NCBI GenBank assembly: GCA_910574455.1
Contig: CAJSYZ010000011.1
Location: 1,922,001-1,986,000 of the forward strand
DNA: 64,000 bases
Direction of reading: 5' to 3'
Source of the DNA: Trichaptum fuscoviolaceum
Taxonomy: Eukaryota > Basidiomycota > Agaricomycetes > Hymenochaetales > Trichaptaceae
Shown here one piece after another: positions 22,616 through 33,337 of the stretch. The notes under the pieces are model-generated. The model worked only from the letters and a program-made list of their open reading frames with translations. It was not told the origin of the DNA and searched no databases. Within the stretch, counting starts at the first letter, position 1. Each line of letters starts with the position of its first letter. The position numbers were made by a program, and so were the translations under genes.

Positions 22616-22987
22616 ATGCAGCCTTCTGGATGTCTCAATTTTCCCACGGAAGTTGAACCACATCATACGCCCACTGGCACTGGAGTCTGGCACTGCAACA
22701 AGAACCACTCCGCGTCCCACTCTATCTACACCACCTCTGAGATTATAGGCGTGATCTTTTCCGAAATTGATGAGCTCAAGAATGTTTTCTCCTTGGCCGT
22801 AACGAATACCAGCCTTATGATCTTGGGTGGCTCGTCTCCACAAATGGACTCAAGCGAACCACATCTCCCCAATGTGGACGAGGAAATATCCGAAATGTGG
22901 AATTACATACCACAGAGTTATAAATGGCTGATTTTCTCCAGCGTGCTCTGTTCTACACCAACCACTGTTCACCATCTTCAATCTTAG
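22616..22987 (+). pseudogene. Truncated relic of the F-box-like gene family
   Basis: The translation holds SEIIGVIFSEIDELKNVFSL followed by AVTNTSLMIL, which aligns with the F-box-like start of the two larger copies at 23333 and 62990. After that the similarity breaks off and none of the downstream domain (WRGDRIICIG, KWAGDRFE) follows. It is a short dead copy lying directly upstream of the second, longer copy. Confidence 0.75.
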
Positions 22988-22995
22988 TTAGTAAC

Positions 22996-24154
22996 ATGGG
23001 ACAAGACTGGGCAATGTGCGCATCTCACTCATCTATCATTGATCCTTCACTAATGTACAAATGTCAGCATTAATGTGGACAAAAAACAACAATTGGGCAT
23101 CTGGGGGAAACTGGGCGAAGACTTTGGATATAATGGTATATACCTGTTCCGTGCTTAGTGTGAGTTGAAATGGATACCAGTGACGGAGATCATGGATAGT
23201 TTAAAGTAGGTTCTCATTCACAGTTTCCGCAATAACAATCAATGACGCCTACATGCAATTAGAATCAACTACAAGAAAGGCCGCGGGCCTCATAGCCTTG
23301 GACGCCTTCAGCTCCCTGCGGAGATCACAAGCGTGATCTTTTCCGAAATCGATGGGCTCGGGGACGTCTTCTCTTTGGCCGTTACCAATACCCGCCTTAT
23401 GATCTTGAGCGAGAGGAGACTTCGTGAGCTCATGACTATCCCAAATTGGCGAGGAGATCGAATCATATGTATTGGAGATGGGACAGAGGACGCCGACCTT
23501 CCACAGGGACTTATGACGCAGGATTGCAAAGATTTTCTTCGTGACGTTCCCAATCTTCCGGAACCCGGGGAAGATGACCACGACTATGGTTGGACACCCA
23601 CCAATTTCGTTGGTTGGGCCAGCAGCTCGCGTTCTGGTTTCCACGAATTTAACAGCAAATTTCTGGACAAACAGAGATATGCACTAGCCGAGAACGTTGT
23701 CTATCGCCGACGGCTTCCCTACGATGATTCATACTGGGTGTATCATGAATTCATCAGCAAGCTTACCAGCTCCGAGCGTGTTTTCAGGGCTCCAGATGTC
23801 CTATGGAACCTTTCTCAGAAGGCCTATGTTCGCCGGGAAGTAGCGCTCAAAGTATTTGAAGGGATTAAACTTCGAGACGGGAGCGTATGCGCTGTGATGG
23901 GCAACATTCTACATCTCCTAATTTGCTGGTCAACGTACGATGCCACGAACATACCTTTCGAGGGATTGCATCGCGGTAAATGGGCGGGTGATCGGTTTGA
24001 GTTCACGGACGCAAGTGTGTTGAGGCTGCGCCTGCAACAAGAGGGAGATGAATGGAAGGATGTTAGTGATGAAGTCATAAAGAAGTTCGTAGATGTCTTC
24101 AAAGCCGAGTTTGGAGAGAATTGGATAGAAGGGGATTGGTTGGTGATGATGTGA
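22996..24154 (+). pseudogene. F-box-like family copy 2, with a premature stop in exon 2
   Basis: The exon plan matches the intact paralogue at 62647: short exon 1 at 22996-23015 (MGQDWA), exon 2 from 23068 (INVDKKQQLGIWGKLGEDF) and a long exon 3 from about 23271 to 24154. Exon 2 has an in-frame TAG at 23156-23158, just before the conserved VTEIMDSLK, so the full protein cannot be made. Exon 3 itself is open: LGRLQLPAEITSVIFSEIDG is the F-box-like helix region, followed by WRGDRIICIGDG, PDVLWNLSQKAY and GKWAGDRFEF. A protein starting inside exon 3 would lose part of the F-box. F-box proteins usually present substrates to SCF ubiquitin ligases, but this family is not characterised. Confidence 0.7.
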
Positions 24155-24512
24155 CCCTCACCGAGATACCACTGGAAGATGTTAGCAATGAGTTACTAGT
24201 AAAAGTTCAATTATTGTACAGCGAATATCTCATGTAGGCGATATCAGAGCATAGCAATATGAACAAGTTGTGTAAGGATACATTACTACTAGTAAAACTT
24301 GAAGATGTACGAATGAGAGTGGTGTATCTTCGAGGCAAATTGTCTGTATAGATATTTAAGTAAGTTTATTCGGATGACGCGTCTGCCGCACTTATACCAC
24401 ATTATGCACAGCTTGAGCCTTGCTCAGCATTATAACACAACGTTCCTTGATTACCTAGAATCCCTTCATCTTCTTAACCTCCCCTCCTCAGACCTATATT
24501 CTTCATCTGCTG

Positions 24513-25608
24513 ATGGTCGGACTGGTAGATCCAAACGCCTCGAAAGTACCAGAGCCAGTTAAATCTCAAGAGAATTGGTTGAAAGGCAAGCTTGAGAATC
24601 CCATCCAAATAAAGCGACCTGCTCAAGGTATGAGCCCCTTATATTTTATACTTCAGATGTGTGGTTGACTGAGGCTCTTGTTGCATAGGAAGGTACTCTC
24701 CAAAAACCGACGAGAGATGTCTATTCTGGTGCTCGCAGTCGGCACGCGGACGTGCTGACGGCCAGGAGCCATGGTGTCGCTCTTTATGTATCCGCCGCGT
24801 ATTCGAGCATGAAGTCAAGCGTCTAACAAACCAATTCGCTTTCGACAATGCCTCCCATTCTCGTGCTCAGAAACTCGTTCCGGAGATTCTTGAAGAGCTG
24901 AAATGGCCCCTACCTCCCGAGGGCCAGCCCTCTAGCGCGATTGTCGACGGCATGGTGGGTGGCCCCAACCAGGACGGGAGGCCGTCAGCTGAGGGCGTAC
25001 GATACTGGGAGGAAGGGTGGTACATTTGGGGGACGAAGAGTCGCTGGGCGGCACAGGAGAAGATGGATCTTATGATGATGGATTTAGACCGACAGACGAG
25101 TTGGATGCGCTCAAAGGAGGATCATGAGCGCGATTGGTATGAGGCTGAGCTGCAGAGAGCGAAGGATAATGTTCATCTGGCGAATAATCCAGGAGTGTCT
25201 GGGAGCTATGGGGAGGAGGGCCATACTCCGCCCGCGGTTGTGCCAGAAGGACAGATGGACTACCAGGAGGCGCCGCAAAGACATCCATATTACCCTAAAT
25301 CTGCGTACGTACTCCTCTTGCATCCCTTCCGACTCAAAACTCATATCATGAACAGTGAGGTATCTTTCCTGATTCGTGTTCCAACAAAACTCCCCCCTAT
25401 AAACCAATACGTGAAACAGGCATTCCAACCGACGCAGACTGTCTTGAACATCGTTAATACAAGCATCCACTCCGGCGATCAGAAGGAACTAGCCTTACGC
25501 GCCTGGGAGCTCACGCGCGAAGGCGCACCGTTCAAGCTCGTCAGGAATGTCTTCAAGGTTTGTGCGGAAGCTGTTAAGAAAGGGCCGAAGGACGAGGACG
25601 ATTCGTAG
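24513..25608 (+). CDS. Conserved-looking cytoplasmic protein of unknown function
   Basis: Three exons close in phase: 24513-24627, 24689-25304, 25356-25608 (introns of 61 and 51 nt), giving 327 residues from ATG in MVGLVDPNASK. A cysteine-rich patch near residues 45-70 (RCLFWCSQ, PWCRSLCIRR) could bind a metal. After it come charged helices, a W-rich region (YWEEGWYIWGTKSRW), and a C-terminal helical part ending in acidic KDEDDS. No signal peptide or membrane span. The upstream spacer 24155-24512 shows no gene. It is tandem with PDAT, 376 bp away. The clean exon structure and balanced composition suggest a real, conserved gene; I do not recognise the family. Confidence 0.75.
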
Positions 25609-25984
25609 ATGTTAGAGTACTGATTTATTTGGGCATTTATGTCATTAATTCGCTGTATTTTATGGAAATTTACTGTATGAGCTCAAATTTATTGCCGATC
25701 TATAGTTCCCGCTATTTCTTCTTATGTGCTCTTCTCGGAGTTTCTGCCTATTTTTGAAGCCTCCATAAAGAACCCATCGACGTACCGAAATCACAGGCGA
25801 GGTGACTGACACTGGCTGCATGGTAGGCCGGGCGCCGAAGTCCGGCGAAGTTCGAGCGCATTGCACTCTCGAGTCTCATTTGTAAATAATCAGCTTTCCT
25901 TCTTCTCTTCGACTTCCACCGTACCAGTTTCAAGCTGTTCTGCCAGGGAATCTAAGCGCGTTCAAAGACATTACATTGAGACTA

Positions 25985-28900
25985 ATGCCTGTGCGTAAAC
26001 GAAAGGGCAACGAGACGGCCGAGGCTTCGGTGTCAAGCTCAGCTTCGTCCAGCCAAGTAAACATCCCAGAGTCAACATTGCTGAAAGCTGCAGATGAAAG
26101 GCTAGGTACCCTAACGAAGAAGAAGGCATGTTTCTGATAGCTTCTTAGACGTGTTCCGTCTATCTAATGCGAATACCGCAGAAATCCTTCTTCATGAAAC
26201 GCACCTTTCTGTTCCCTGCTGGTGTACTACGTGCGTGAACTGCGTCCTATGTCTGCGAAAGCTCGGAAACGGACTGACTGTATCTATGTAGTTGGTTCGA
26301 TGATTGGTGTTGCTGTACTTTCACCCGCAACCGGCCCACTCGAGCTACCAGCCCAGCTTGCTCTCTTCCTCGAGCAATCTCAGACAGACCTAGGGACCTT
26401 CACGCGCAGCATCACCGCCATGATGCCAGACGTTGGCGTAGACTGGGACTGGTCCCGGTTCGAAACCGAGTGGGAAGGCTTCAAGGCGCGCATACCGGAG
26501 TTTTGGAAGCTAAATAACGATGGCAGGGAGTTCAAAGTCGGAGAACACATGCGGGATAGGGGGTTAAGAGCGAAGTATCCTGTGGTTATCATACCTGGCA
26601 TAGTTTCGACGAGTCTGGAGAGCTGGAGTACCAGCATGGAGTACAGGGCGTGGTTCAGGGAGAAGGTCTGGGGAGGGATGCAGTGCGTGTTTTATTCTCG
26701 AATTGTTTATGCATTCCGCCCTACATATGTTCATCTTCGACATATTGACTCGGACTTGTGCTATAGTATGCTCTCGCAAGTTACGTTCAACAAAGAGAAG
26801 TGGATGGCCTCAGTCATGCTTGATCCTCAAACCGGCCTCGATCCGGAGGGCATCAAAGTTCGCGCAGCGCAAGGTACGATATAAATATTTATATATCTTA
26901 ACAGACATGCCAGAGTTAAACATGATCAATCGTTCATCGCTAGGCATCGATGCCGCATCCTCCTTCATCCAAGGCTACTGGATCTGGCAAAAGATTATCG
27001 AGAATCTGGCGATTGTGGGCTACGACCCAAACAACCTCCTTCTTGCTGCCTACGATTGGCGACTCTCGTATTGGAACCTGGAAGAGAGAGATGGATACTT
27101 TTCAAGGATGAAGACTAGCATTGAAGAGATGCGGTATGGTTTCTAACATAATGCAACTGGTATTGGTGACACGAGTCTAACTATATTCGTTGATTTGAAG
27201 TAAACGTCACGATGAAAAGGTCGTTCTTGTTGCTCATTCAATGGGTAGTACGGTACGCCATTTTCAAAGGCTTGACATTATACTGGTTAGCTGATGATAC
27301 ATTCAGGTTGCTCTTGTATGTGTGCACTCATGAGAAGCTGAGAAAAGAAACATTGATGCATTTATCTAGTATTTGTGAGTTTGATCACAGTACCGTATGA
27401 AACTTTTGCCTTTCTGACTACCATTTAGCCTCAAATGGGTCGAGTCTCCGCAACATGGAGGTGGTGGACCCACCTGGGTTGAGGTAAGCTTTGCACTATA
27501 ATCAGGATTGATTGTGTCTTATGCTGTATGTTGAATACTGTACTCAGGATAATATTGAAGCGCTAATTTCCGTAGCTGGAACCCATCTGGTAAGCCTTAG
27601 TATTTCCCCAGAACTTCGACCATGCTAAGACCCTGTGTAGGGTGTTGTGAGTTTCTTTTTGTAAATTCTGACTACGAAGATGACGAGCCTGTCTCCTCGC
27701 CTCTATTCAAGCCCAAGGCAATGACTGCGTTCCTCTCTGGAGAAATGAAAGATACTGTCGAGCTAAACCCTGCTGGAGCTTACGGTTTGTCCTTTTCTTC
27801 TTTTTTCTGTACTATTTATGCCTCTAAGTAATGGGATCTGTAGTGCTTGAGCGGTTTTTTTCTCGAAAAGAACGCTCAAAGCTCTTCCGCAGCTGGGCAG
27901 GTAGTGCTAGCATGTGGATAAAGGTAAGACATCTCGATATACCATGCCAAACCTCTGTCTTGAGTCTACCTGACTGATTGCCATTGATTTCTTATTCAAG
28001 GGCGGCAACGCAATCTGGGGCAACCACACTCATGCGCCAGACGACAGTCACAACTGCTCACAATCTCACGGGAGCTTCATTTCCTTCCGTCCATCTGACC
28101 TCACCACAAGTGAAAATGCCAAAGATGATTCACATCCTCCCGATCTTGCTCTGCCTCCGGATACGAGTAACTTGACTGTCAACGAGGCGGAGACATGGAT
28201 TCTAGAACATACACCTATGAGTTTCCAGGTAAACTCAGATCTGGAGCTTATAGTGTTGGTTGCTCTAATACAAGCTTGATAGAGGATGATGGAATCCAAC
28301 TACTCGACAGGTATCGAGAGAGATGAACAACAATTGGTTCTGAATGACTTGGATCATAGGAAATGGAGTAATCCGCTTGAGTCGCGGTATGATGCTTTTG
28401 TTATTTAAGTGGGTAAATATTAAAATGTTCTCTACAGGCTACCGAACGCTCCTTCTATGAAACTGTATTGCATCTATGGGCATGGGAAAGAAACTGAGGT
28501 ATGCTTCGATGTAATATCTATCTTTCATAAACGACTAATATTGACTATAACCTAGCGATCCTACTGGTAAGTGTAGCATTTTAGTATCCTCCGACTACAA
28601 TAACTCAGCGTTGAATTAGGTACGCCAGAGGCGAGTATGAATACGACGATTCTTTTGCGGATTCAAAGAATGCCATGTGCCCGAACGAGACGGACTGCAA
28701 AACCCATCTCGATGCGCTCGACATGCCATTGTCGCGGAAAAACTGGATAGATATCGAGGTCACCGATGAGCACTCGTATCCAAAAGTTGGGAATTCATCA
28801 CTTTTTTAGCTAAGTACAAATTGACTGACGAGATTGAACAGGTCAAGAATGGCGTTAAATTTGGCGAGGGAGATGGGACTGTTAGCCTTCTCAGTCTCGG

Positions 28901-29218
28901 GGCTATGTGCACAGAGGGCTGGAAACGGAAGCGGTGGAACCCGGCCGGTATCAAGGTCATAACGAATGAGGTATTTTTGTCGTCAATCATTGACTTTCAT
29001 TTTTTTCATGATTTTTTTTGATTACATTGTAGCTCCCTCATCTGCCGACACCAACAATTCCTCGCGGAGGCGCTAATACCAGTGACCATGTCGATGTTTT
29101 AGGTTCGACGGGCCTCAATGAACTGATCGTCAAGGTCGCGACTGGCGCAGGAGACGAGATCCAAGATACATTCGTCTCACGAATTAGAGAGTATGCAGCA
29201 CGAATGCAGTGGGATTGA
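25985..29218 (+). CDS. LRO1: Phospholipid:diacylglycerol acyltransferase (PDAT)
   Basis: PDAT transfers an acyl group from a phospholipid to diacylglycerol, making triacylglycerol at the endoplasmic reticulum. The predicted protein has a short cytosolic N-terminus (MPVRKRKGNE), a single membrane anchor (FLFPAGVLLGSMIGVAVLSP), then a lumenal lecithin:cholesterol acyltransferase-type domain. Landmarks are the oxyanion-lid motif PGIVSTSLESW near 26600, YDPNNLLLAAYDWRLSY near 27025-27070, the nucleophile elbow VVLVAHSMGST near 27220-27250, the catalytic Asp in GEGDGTVSLLSL (28862-28900) and the catalytic His in SDHVDVLG (29082-29105). About a dozen introns of 50-75 nt interrupt it. The first intron, 26126-26181, appears to start with GC instead of GT. 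The stop is TGA at 29216-29218. All catalytic residues are present, so the gene looks functional. Confidence 0.93.
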
Positions 29219-29515
29219 TTTGGTTTTTAGATTGTCCATGTCGGATGAAATCCTAACTGTGCACCACATCTACGACTGTTCGGTGGCAAAAAAAAACTAC
29301 TAGCGCATAATTCCATGTTATTCTTAGACAACTAATGACACGACAGCGACATGATTTCTCATATAGCCGAGGAAGTGGAGATACGTATATGGTATTTAGG
29401 TAGGCCCCACTACTCTTTGTTTGTCTCTGTGAACTCCATAGCCAAGCTCTCGCGGCGAGAAAAGGACTAGCAAGCCGTTGGTGAGCAACCGTAAAAAGGT
29501 GTCTATGGATGATTG
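29219..29515. other. Convergent spacer between PDAT and dioxygenase 1
   Basis: The two flanking genes end towards each other here. No further gene is seen. A possible extra 3' exon of the minus-strand dioxygenase may lie in this stretch, because its paralogue has a splice donor at the matching point (FDPA followed by GTRAGT). Confidence 0.5.
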
Positions 29516-30829
29516 TCAACTCACCGCAGGATCGAAATACGGGGGCTCGCCTAAAGACGTCGCGCGATTGCCCTCTCGGAGGCCTTCAAGGTCAAGAGTA
29601 GCAGTGTGAAAGACCGAGCGGCTAGGACGTGGGATGTTGGATGAGCACCGTGTGCTACGGTTCGAGAAACTCACTTATCCCAGATCGCGACATCTCCGGA
29701 ACTCCACTTGAAGCGGACCTGGAGGTCGTGGTTGCTAAAGTTGATACAAGTCAACACCTGTTACCTGCGCCTCAGAGTAAGGACTCGCACGTACTGGGTG
29801 ATCATATAATCAATGTAGTCCCTTAAGATTTGTGTCTCCTTTGGCGTACAACCCTCAATCACACGTGGGCGGCGGCCAACGATATAAACGCTTCGCCATC
29901 CAGTAACAGGATTCGTCCGGATGACGGGGTGCCGCGCCTCGAAGTCCTCACCTATATTCTCGGGGGAGCCCCGCGGCTGCACGATCGTATAGCCCTTCGA
30001 TTTCGCCTCAGCCGGAATCTCAGGCTCAGAATGGATCGCGGTGAGTGTGCAGAGGTATTCCCGCAGACCGGGGGAGATGCGGTCGTAAATCTCGCATGAA
30101 GAAGCCCAAATCTAAATCGAAGCAAGGTCAGTGCGAGCGCGTCGCGCGGACATCGAGGAGGTCGGTGAGCGCACTGTGTCGCCGCCAGTCTCTGGGGTCT
30201 TGCGAAGTTTCAGGCAAGCGTAATCCGAAGGAACGTGCTCAAACGAGATACTGCCATCGGAATAAGATTCTTGCTGAAATGTGTAGGAGAGCTGATACGT
30301 ACTCGGAATGCCACCCGGAAGAAGCTGGTGGGGTTGTTAGCGGATACGGAGCGTGTTGCGGAATCCGATACTTCTGCAAATTCTTATTGCTCACGACGAA
30401 GACTAGTAGAAGATACGGTAAAATCAAATATAGCACCTGGAAGTCATGTTACTCACTGCCTTCATCTCGGTCTCCCTTGTCATTGATGTCAGCGCTTTCC
30501 GGGAACATGCTCTGGGGATGGATATGCAGTTTTGAGGTCTTGGGCTTTCCTGCAAGCTCGCCAATGAGGTCAACGATTTCCTTTTGACCCTCAGCAGTAA
30601 TGTCCTGGTTGCGGAAGAAGCATACACCACGACGGCTGATGGTAACAGCAAGATCACGGACGAGGACGTCGCGGTTGGGTGCTTTAAGAAGATCAGTGAG
30701 TTGAAGGTCGTGATACTCGCGACCTATGATAGGCGTGGACTCGATAAACTTGTATTTGTCGAGACTGCCACTGTACTTGAGAGGCTCTTTGATCATCTTC
30801 GACTTCACACCATTCGCATGCATTGCCAT
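29516..30829 (-). CDS. TauD/TfdA-type 2-oxoglutarate dioxygenase, copy 1
   Basis: Members use Fe(II), O2 and 2-oxoglutarate to hydroxylate small substrates such as sulfonates. The start at 30829 (MAMHANG) is chosen over an upstream ATG by alignment with copy 2. Landmarks: KYSGSLDKYKF and TPIIGREY at the start, SRRGVCFFRNQ, GKPKTSKLHIHP, the iron-binding H-x-D within GWHSD (the D is completed across an intron), SFEHVPSDYACLKL, ETGGDT, IYDRISPGLREYL, HPVIRTNPVTGWRS, LQVRFKWSSGDVAIWDN, the third iron ligand His in SVFHTAT, and the 2-oxoglutarate-binding Arg in RATSLGE. At least six introns of about 45-70 nt. The stop at 29516-29518 may be bypassed by one more intron. Copy 2 lies 10 kb away in opposite orientation. 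Substrate unknown. Confidence 0.88.
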
Positions 30830-31616
30830 GGCACGAAAGGTATGAGACCGCGGGGAGGAGGCGACACAGGTGGGAGGCGTGAGAGAGTTAGGTAGTTGAG
30901 CAGGTAGAGTGTGCACCCTTGTACAGTAGTTCACAGCATAAGCTGTTGGCCTTTATGTATAGAGCACATTCAGCGAAACGAGATAGAGCATGAAGAGTTG
31001 CTTCTGGATGTCGAAGGAGTCAATACGGCAGAAGCACATCATATAGTAGTGCACATGCCGCTCCAATGCGATGCCGAAGGGGTTTTTTCGTTCTCTGGCT
31101 GGTTCAAGATGTTGATCGACATTCAATCTAATGAAGCCACACGATACGTACATGCATGTCCTGCATTACAGTTAGCCCCCACATTCGTCATCCAACACGC
31201 ACCTTTGGATAGAGTGCACGCTAAAAACTAAATCTCGGCGGACTCGGAACTGTAAGATCCTCAGGAGAATATAGTAGTAGAGGACTCTGACCAGCTAGAC
31301 CCCATACACAGATTGAGAGAGCAGGCAATTTTTTCTTGTTTTCCCTTTGCTGATAATTGTTGGAAAAATACGCATATCCCACTGTCGAGGACAAAAGGTC
31401 AGTCCGAGTCAAAGAATAAGAAAGACACACTGTGCCAACTGCCAGTGATCGGACTAAAGACTTGAACGCGTGGGAAACAACACGTTGACCCCTTTCAAGT
31501 TTGGATGAGGATGACTCTTGCGCGTCGAAGCTGTGTCGCTGCTCGTCGTTCACAGCATCCACGACAACCTCCTCACTCACCCATCCCACTACACTCTCTG
31601 CTCGATACTGGGACAA
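30830..31616. promoter_or_regulatory. Divergent promoter region between dioxygenase 1 and the Aly/REF gene
   Basis: Genes point away from each other on both sides, so this 787-bp stretch must hold both promoters. No gene is seen in it. No clear TATA box or binding-site cluster could be assigned by eye. Confidence 0.4.
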
Positions 31617-32728
31617 ATGGCATCTCTACTAGAACGCATTGATATTGCGTTACCTGAAGGGGGCACAGGCCCAGTTCGTAACCGAGGCGGACGCGCCGGT
31701 GCCGCAGTACCTTATGTTTGTACAATTTTCTGAAGACGTGCGCTCGACAACGACACTCATTTTCAACTCTCCACCCCCTCTACTTCTATTGGAATGCGTC
31801 TATAATGCTCTGCTATCATAGGCGGGACGTCCTCAGAAGCTCGGTCAGTCGAAAGCGGACGCAGATATGGTCTGGAAACACGATCTGTACAAAGGGCCCG
31901 GGAAGACGCTCGGTTCACGCCTTGCAGACGCGTCTACTGCTCCTGGTGCAGTAAGCCTCGCCTCACAAGCGCTGCGCCAGGCCTTGGGCTCAACTACCTC
32001 ATCAAGAGGCGACGTCAACTTCTCCATCAAAGGGGCTGCCGTGGGCTCGAACGTTGTGCAAGTCGAAAATCTTGCGAAGGGAACGACTGCAGCAGATGTT
32101 GAGGTGCGCAATGTCACTTTCTCGGAAGTTAATAACTAATGATAGTACTCCTTTACTTGCTTGAATGTTGCTCGGAACACGAAATACGATTTTACCGACA
32201 ACTATGGGATTATAGGCTATTTTCAAGCGGTGTGGACCGATTCTCGAGTCATCGCTGCACAAAACCCCCAGGGATGCCGAGAAAGTCACTGTACGCCTCA
32301 AGTTTAAGAACAGTGAAGATGCGAAGCGCGCACAGCGTGATTTCGACGGCAAATCTGCGGACGGGAACGTGCTAACAGTTTCAATTGTTGGGATCTCAAG
32401 CACGGCCCTCGGCGGCCGAATTGCTGGAGGTCTTACGCTCGCAAATGCGGCGTCTGTCGATGTGTTGATGGATGAGGACTCGGATATTCCCAGCGGGGGA
32501 TCGTGAGTCATCTCTTGTGTTCCGCTATATTTATACCGTTAACGAAGTGCATCCAGGAAAATGCGATCGGACGAACTCCTCGCAGACCCTCGCGCAGTTG
32601 TACTCACTGCGCCGCCTGGTACAGACCCACTAGAGTATGCAAACCATCGTGGTCGCGGGAGGAGAGGGCGTGGCGGTGGCGGTGGTCGTAGAGGGCGCGG
32701 AAGGCGAGGCGGAATGGACCTCGATTGA
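31617..32728 (+). CDS. Aly/REF-type mRNA export factor (RRM protein)
   Basis: Aly/REF (yeast Yra1) proteins couple mRNA processing to nuclear export through the TREX complex. Four exons close in phase: 31617-31715, 31822-32103, 32216-32502, 32557-32728, giving 279 residues. The start is MASLLERIDIALPEGG. An RGG-like patch (PVRNRGGRAG) follows, then an RRM: the RNP2-like strand VVQVENLAKGTT, the helix AIFKRCGPILESS, the RNP1-like strand KVTVRLKFKNSEDA and the closing strand NVLTVSIVG. The C-terminus is an arginine/glycine-rich tail (HRGRGRRGRGGGGG) ending in MDLD, as in this family. It is a housekeeping gene lying between the dioxygenase and the P450. Confidence 0.85.
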
Positions 32729-33337
32729 TTACCGAATGAACCTCTCCTTCGGGGTGCGTTCCTTTTTACATCGAGTTTACCCATACTTCCATCTCGTACT
32801 GGACACCTCATCATATATGTCTCCATTTGTAACTTTATAATTGTAACTTTCTGTCTGGTGCTTTCTGCTTCCCCCCCTCTTTCTCGCTTTCTGTGGCTTT
32901 GTGCTACGTTATAGTGTAATGGTTCTCTCCCGCTCATTTCTGACTAAATTTCGCTTCATCTGAAATTAAATTTCCACCTCCCTTTCTTAGTCTTGGTGTC
33001 TGTTCCTTCACCATGATCGTGGAACAGATAGTTTGAAGGTGATTTAATCCTCACCAGAAAGGATTTATGAGGTGCATCAGGAGTGTTTATTCAAACCATC
33101 GCAGGGATGGGATGTGGACCTATATGATTTACATACAGATGTTTCAGTAACTTGAGGGTGAGTAAGCATATAGGTTCTATCTCCTGCGATACTCGTTCTA
33201 AATCTAAATCTATGGTAAGAAATAGAGAAACAACATATTCTGAATACACATTACTAAAATCAACTACTTTCATTCATGTGTGGAAAGATGGTTGGCTCTA
33301 AATGAACGTCACATATCTCATTCATCCACCATAACCA
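32729..33337. other. Convergent spacer between the Aly/REF gene and the P450
   Basis: Contains the two 3' ends. A T/C-rich stretch at about 32840-32940 follows the Aly/REF stop. No gene seen. Confidence 0.5.
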
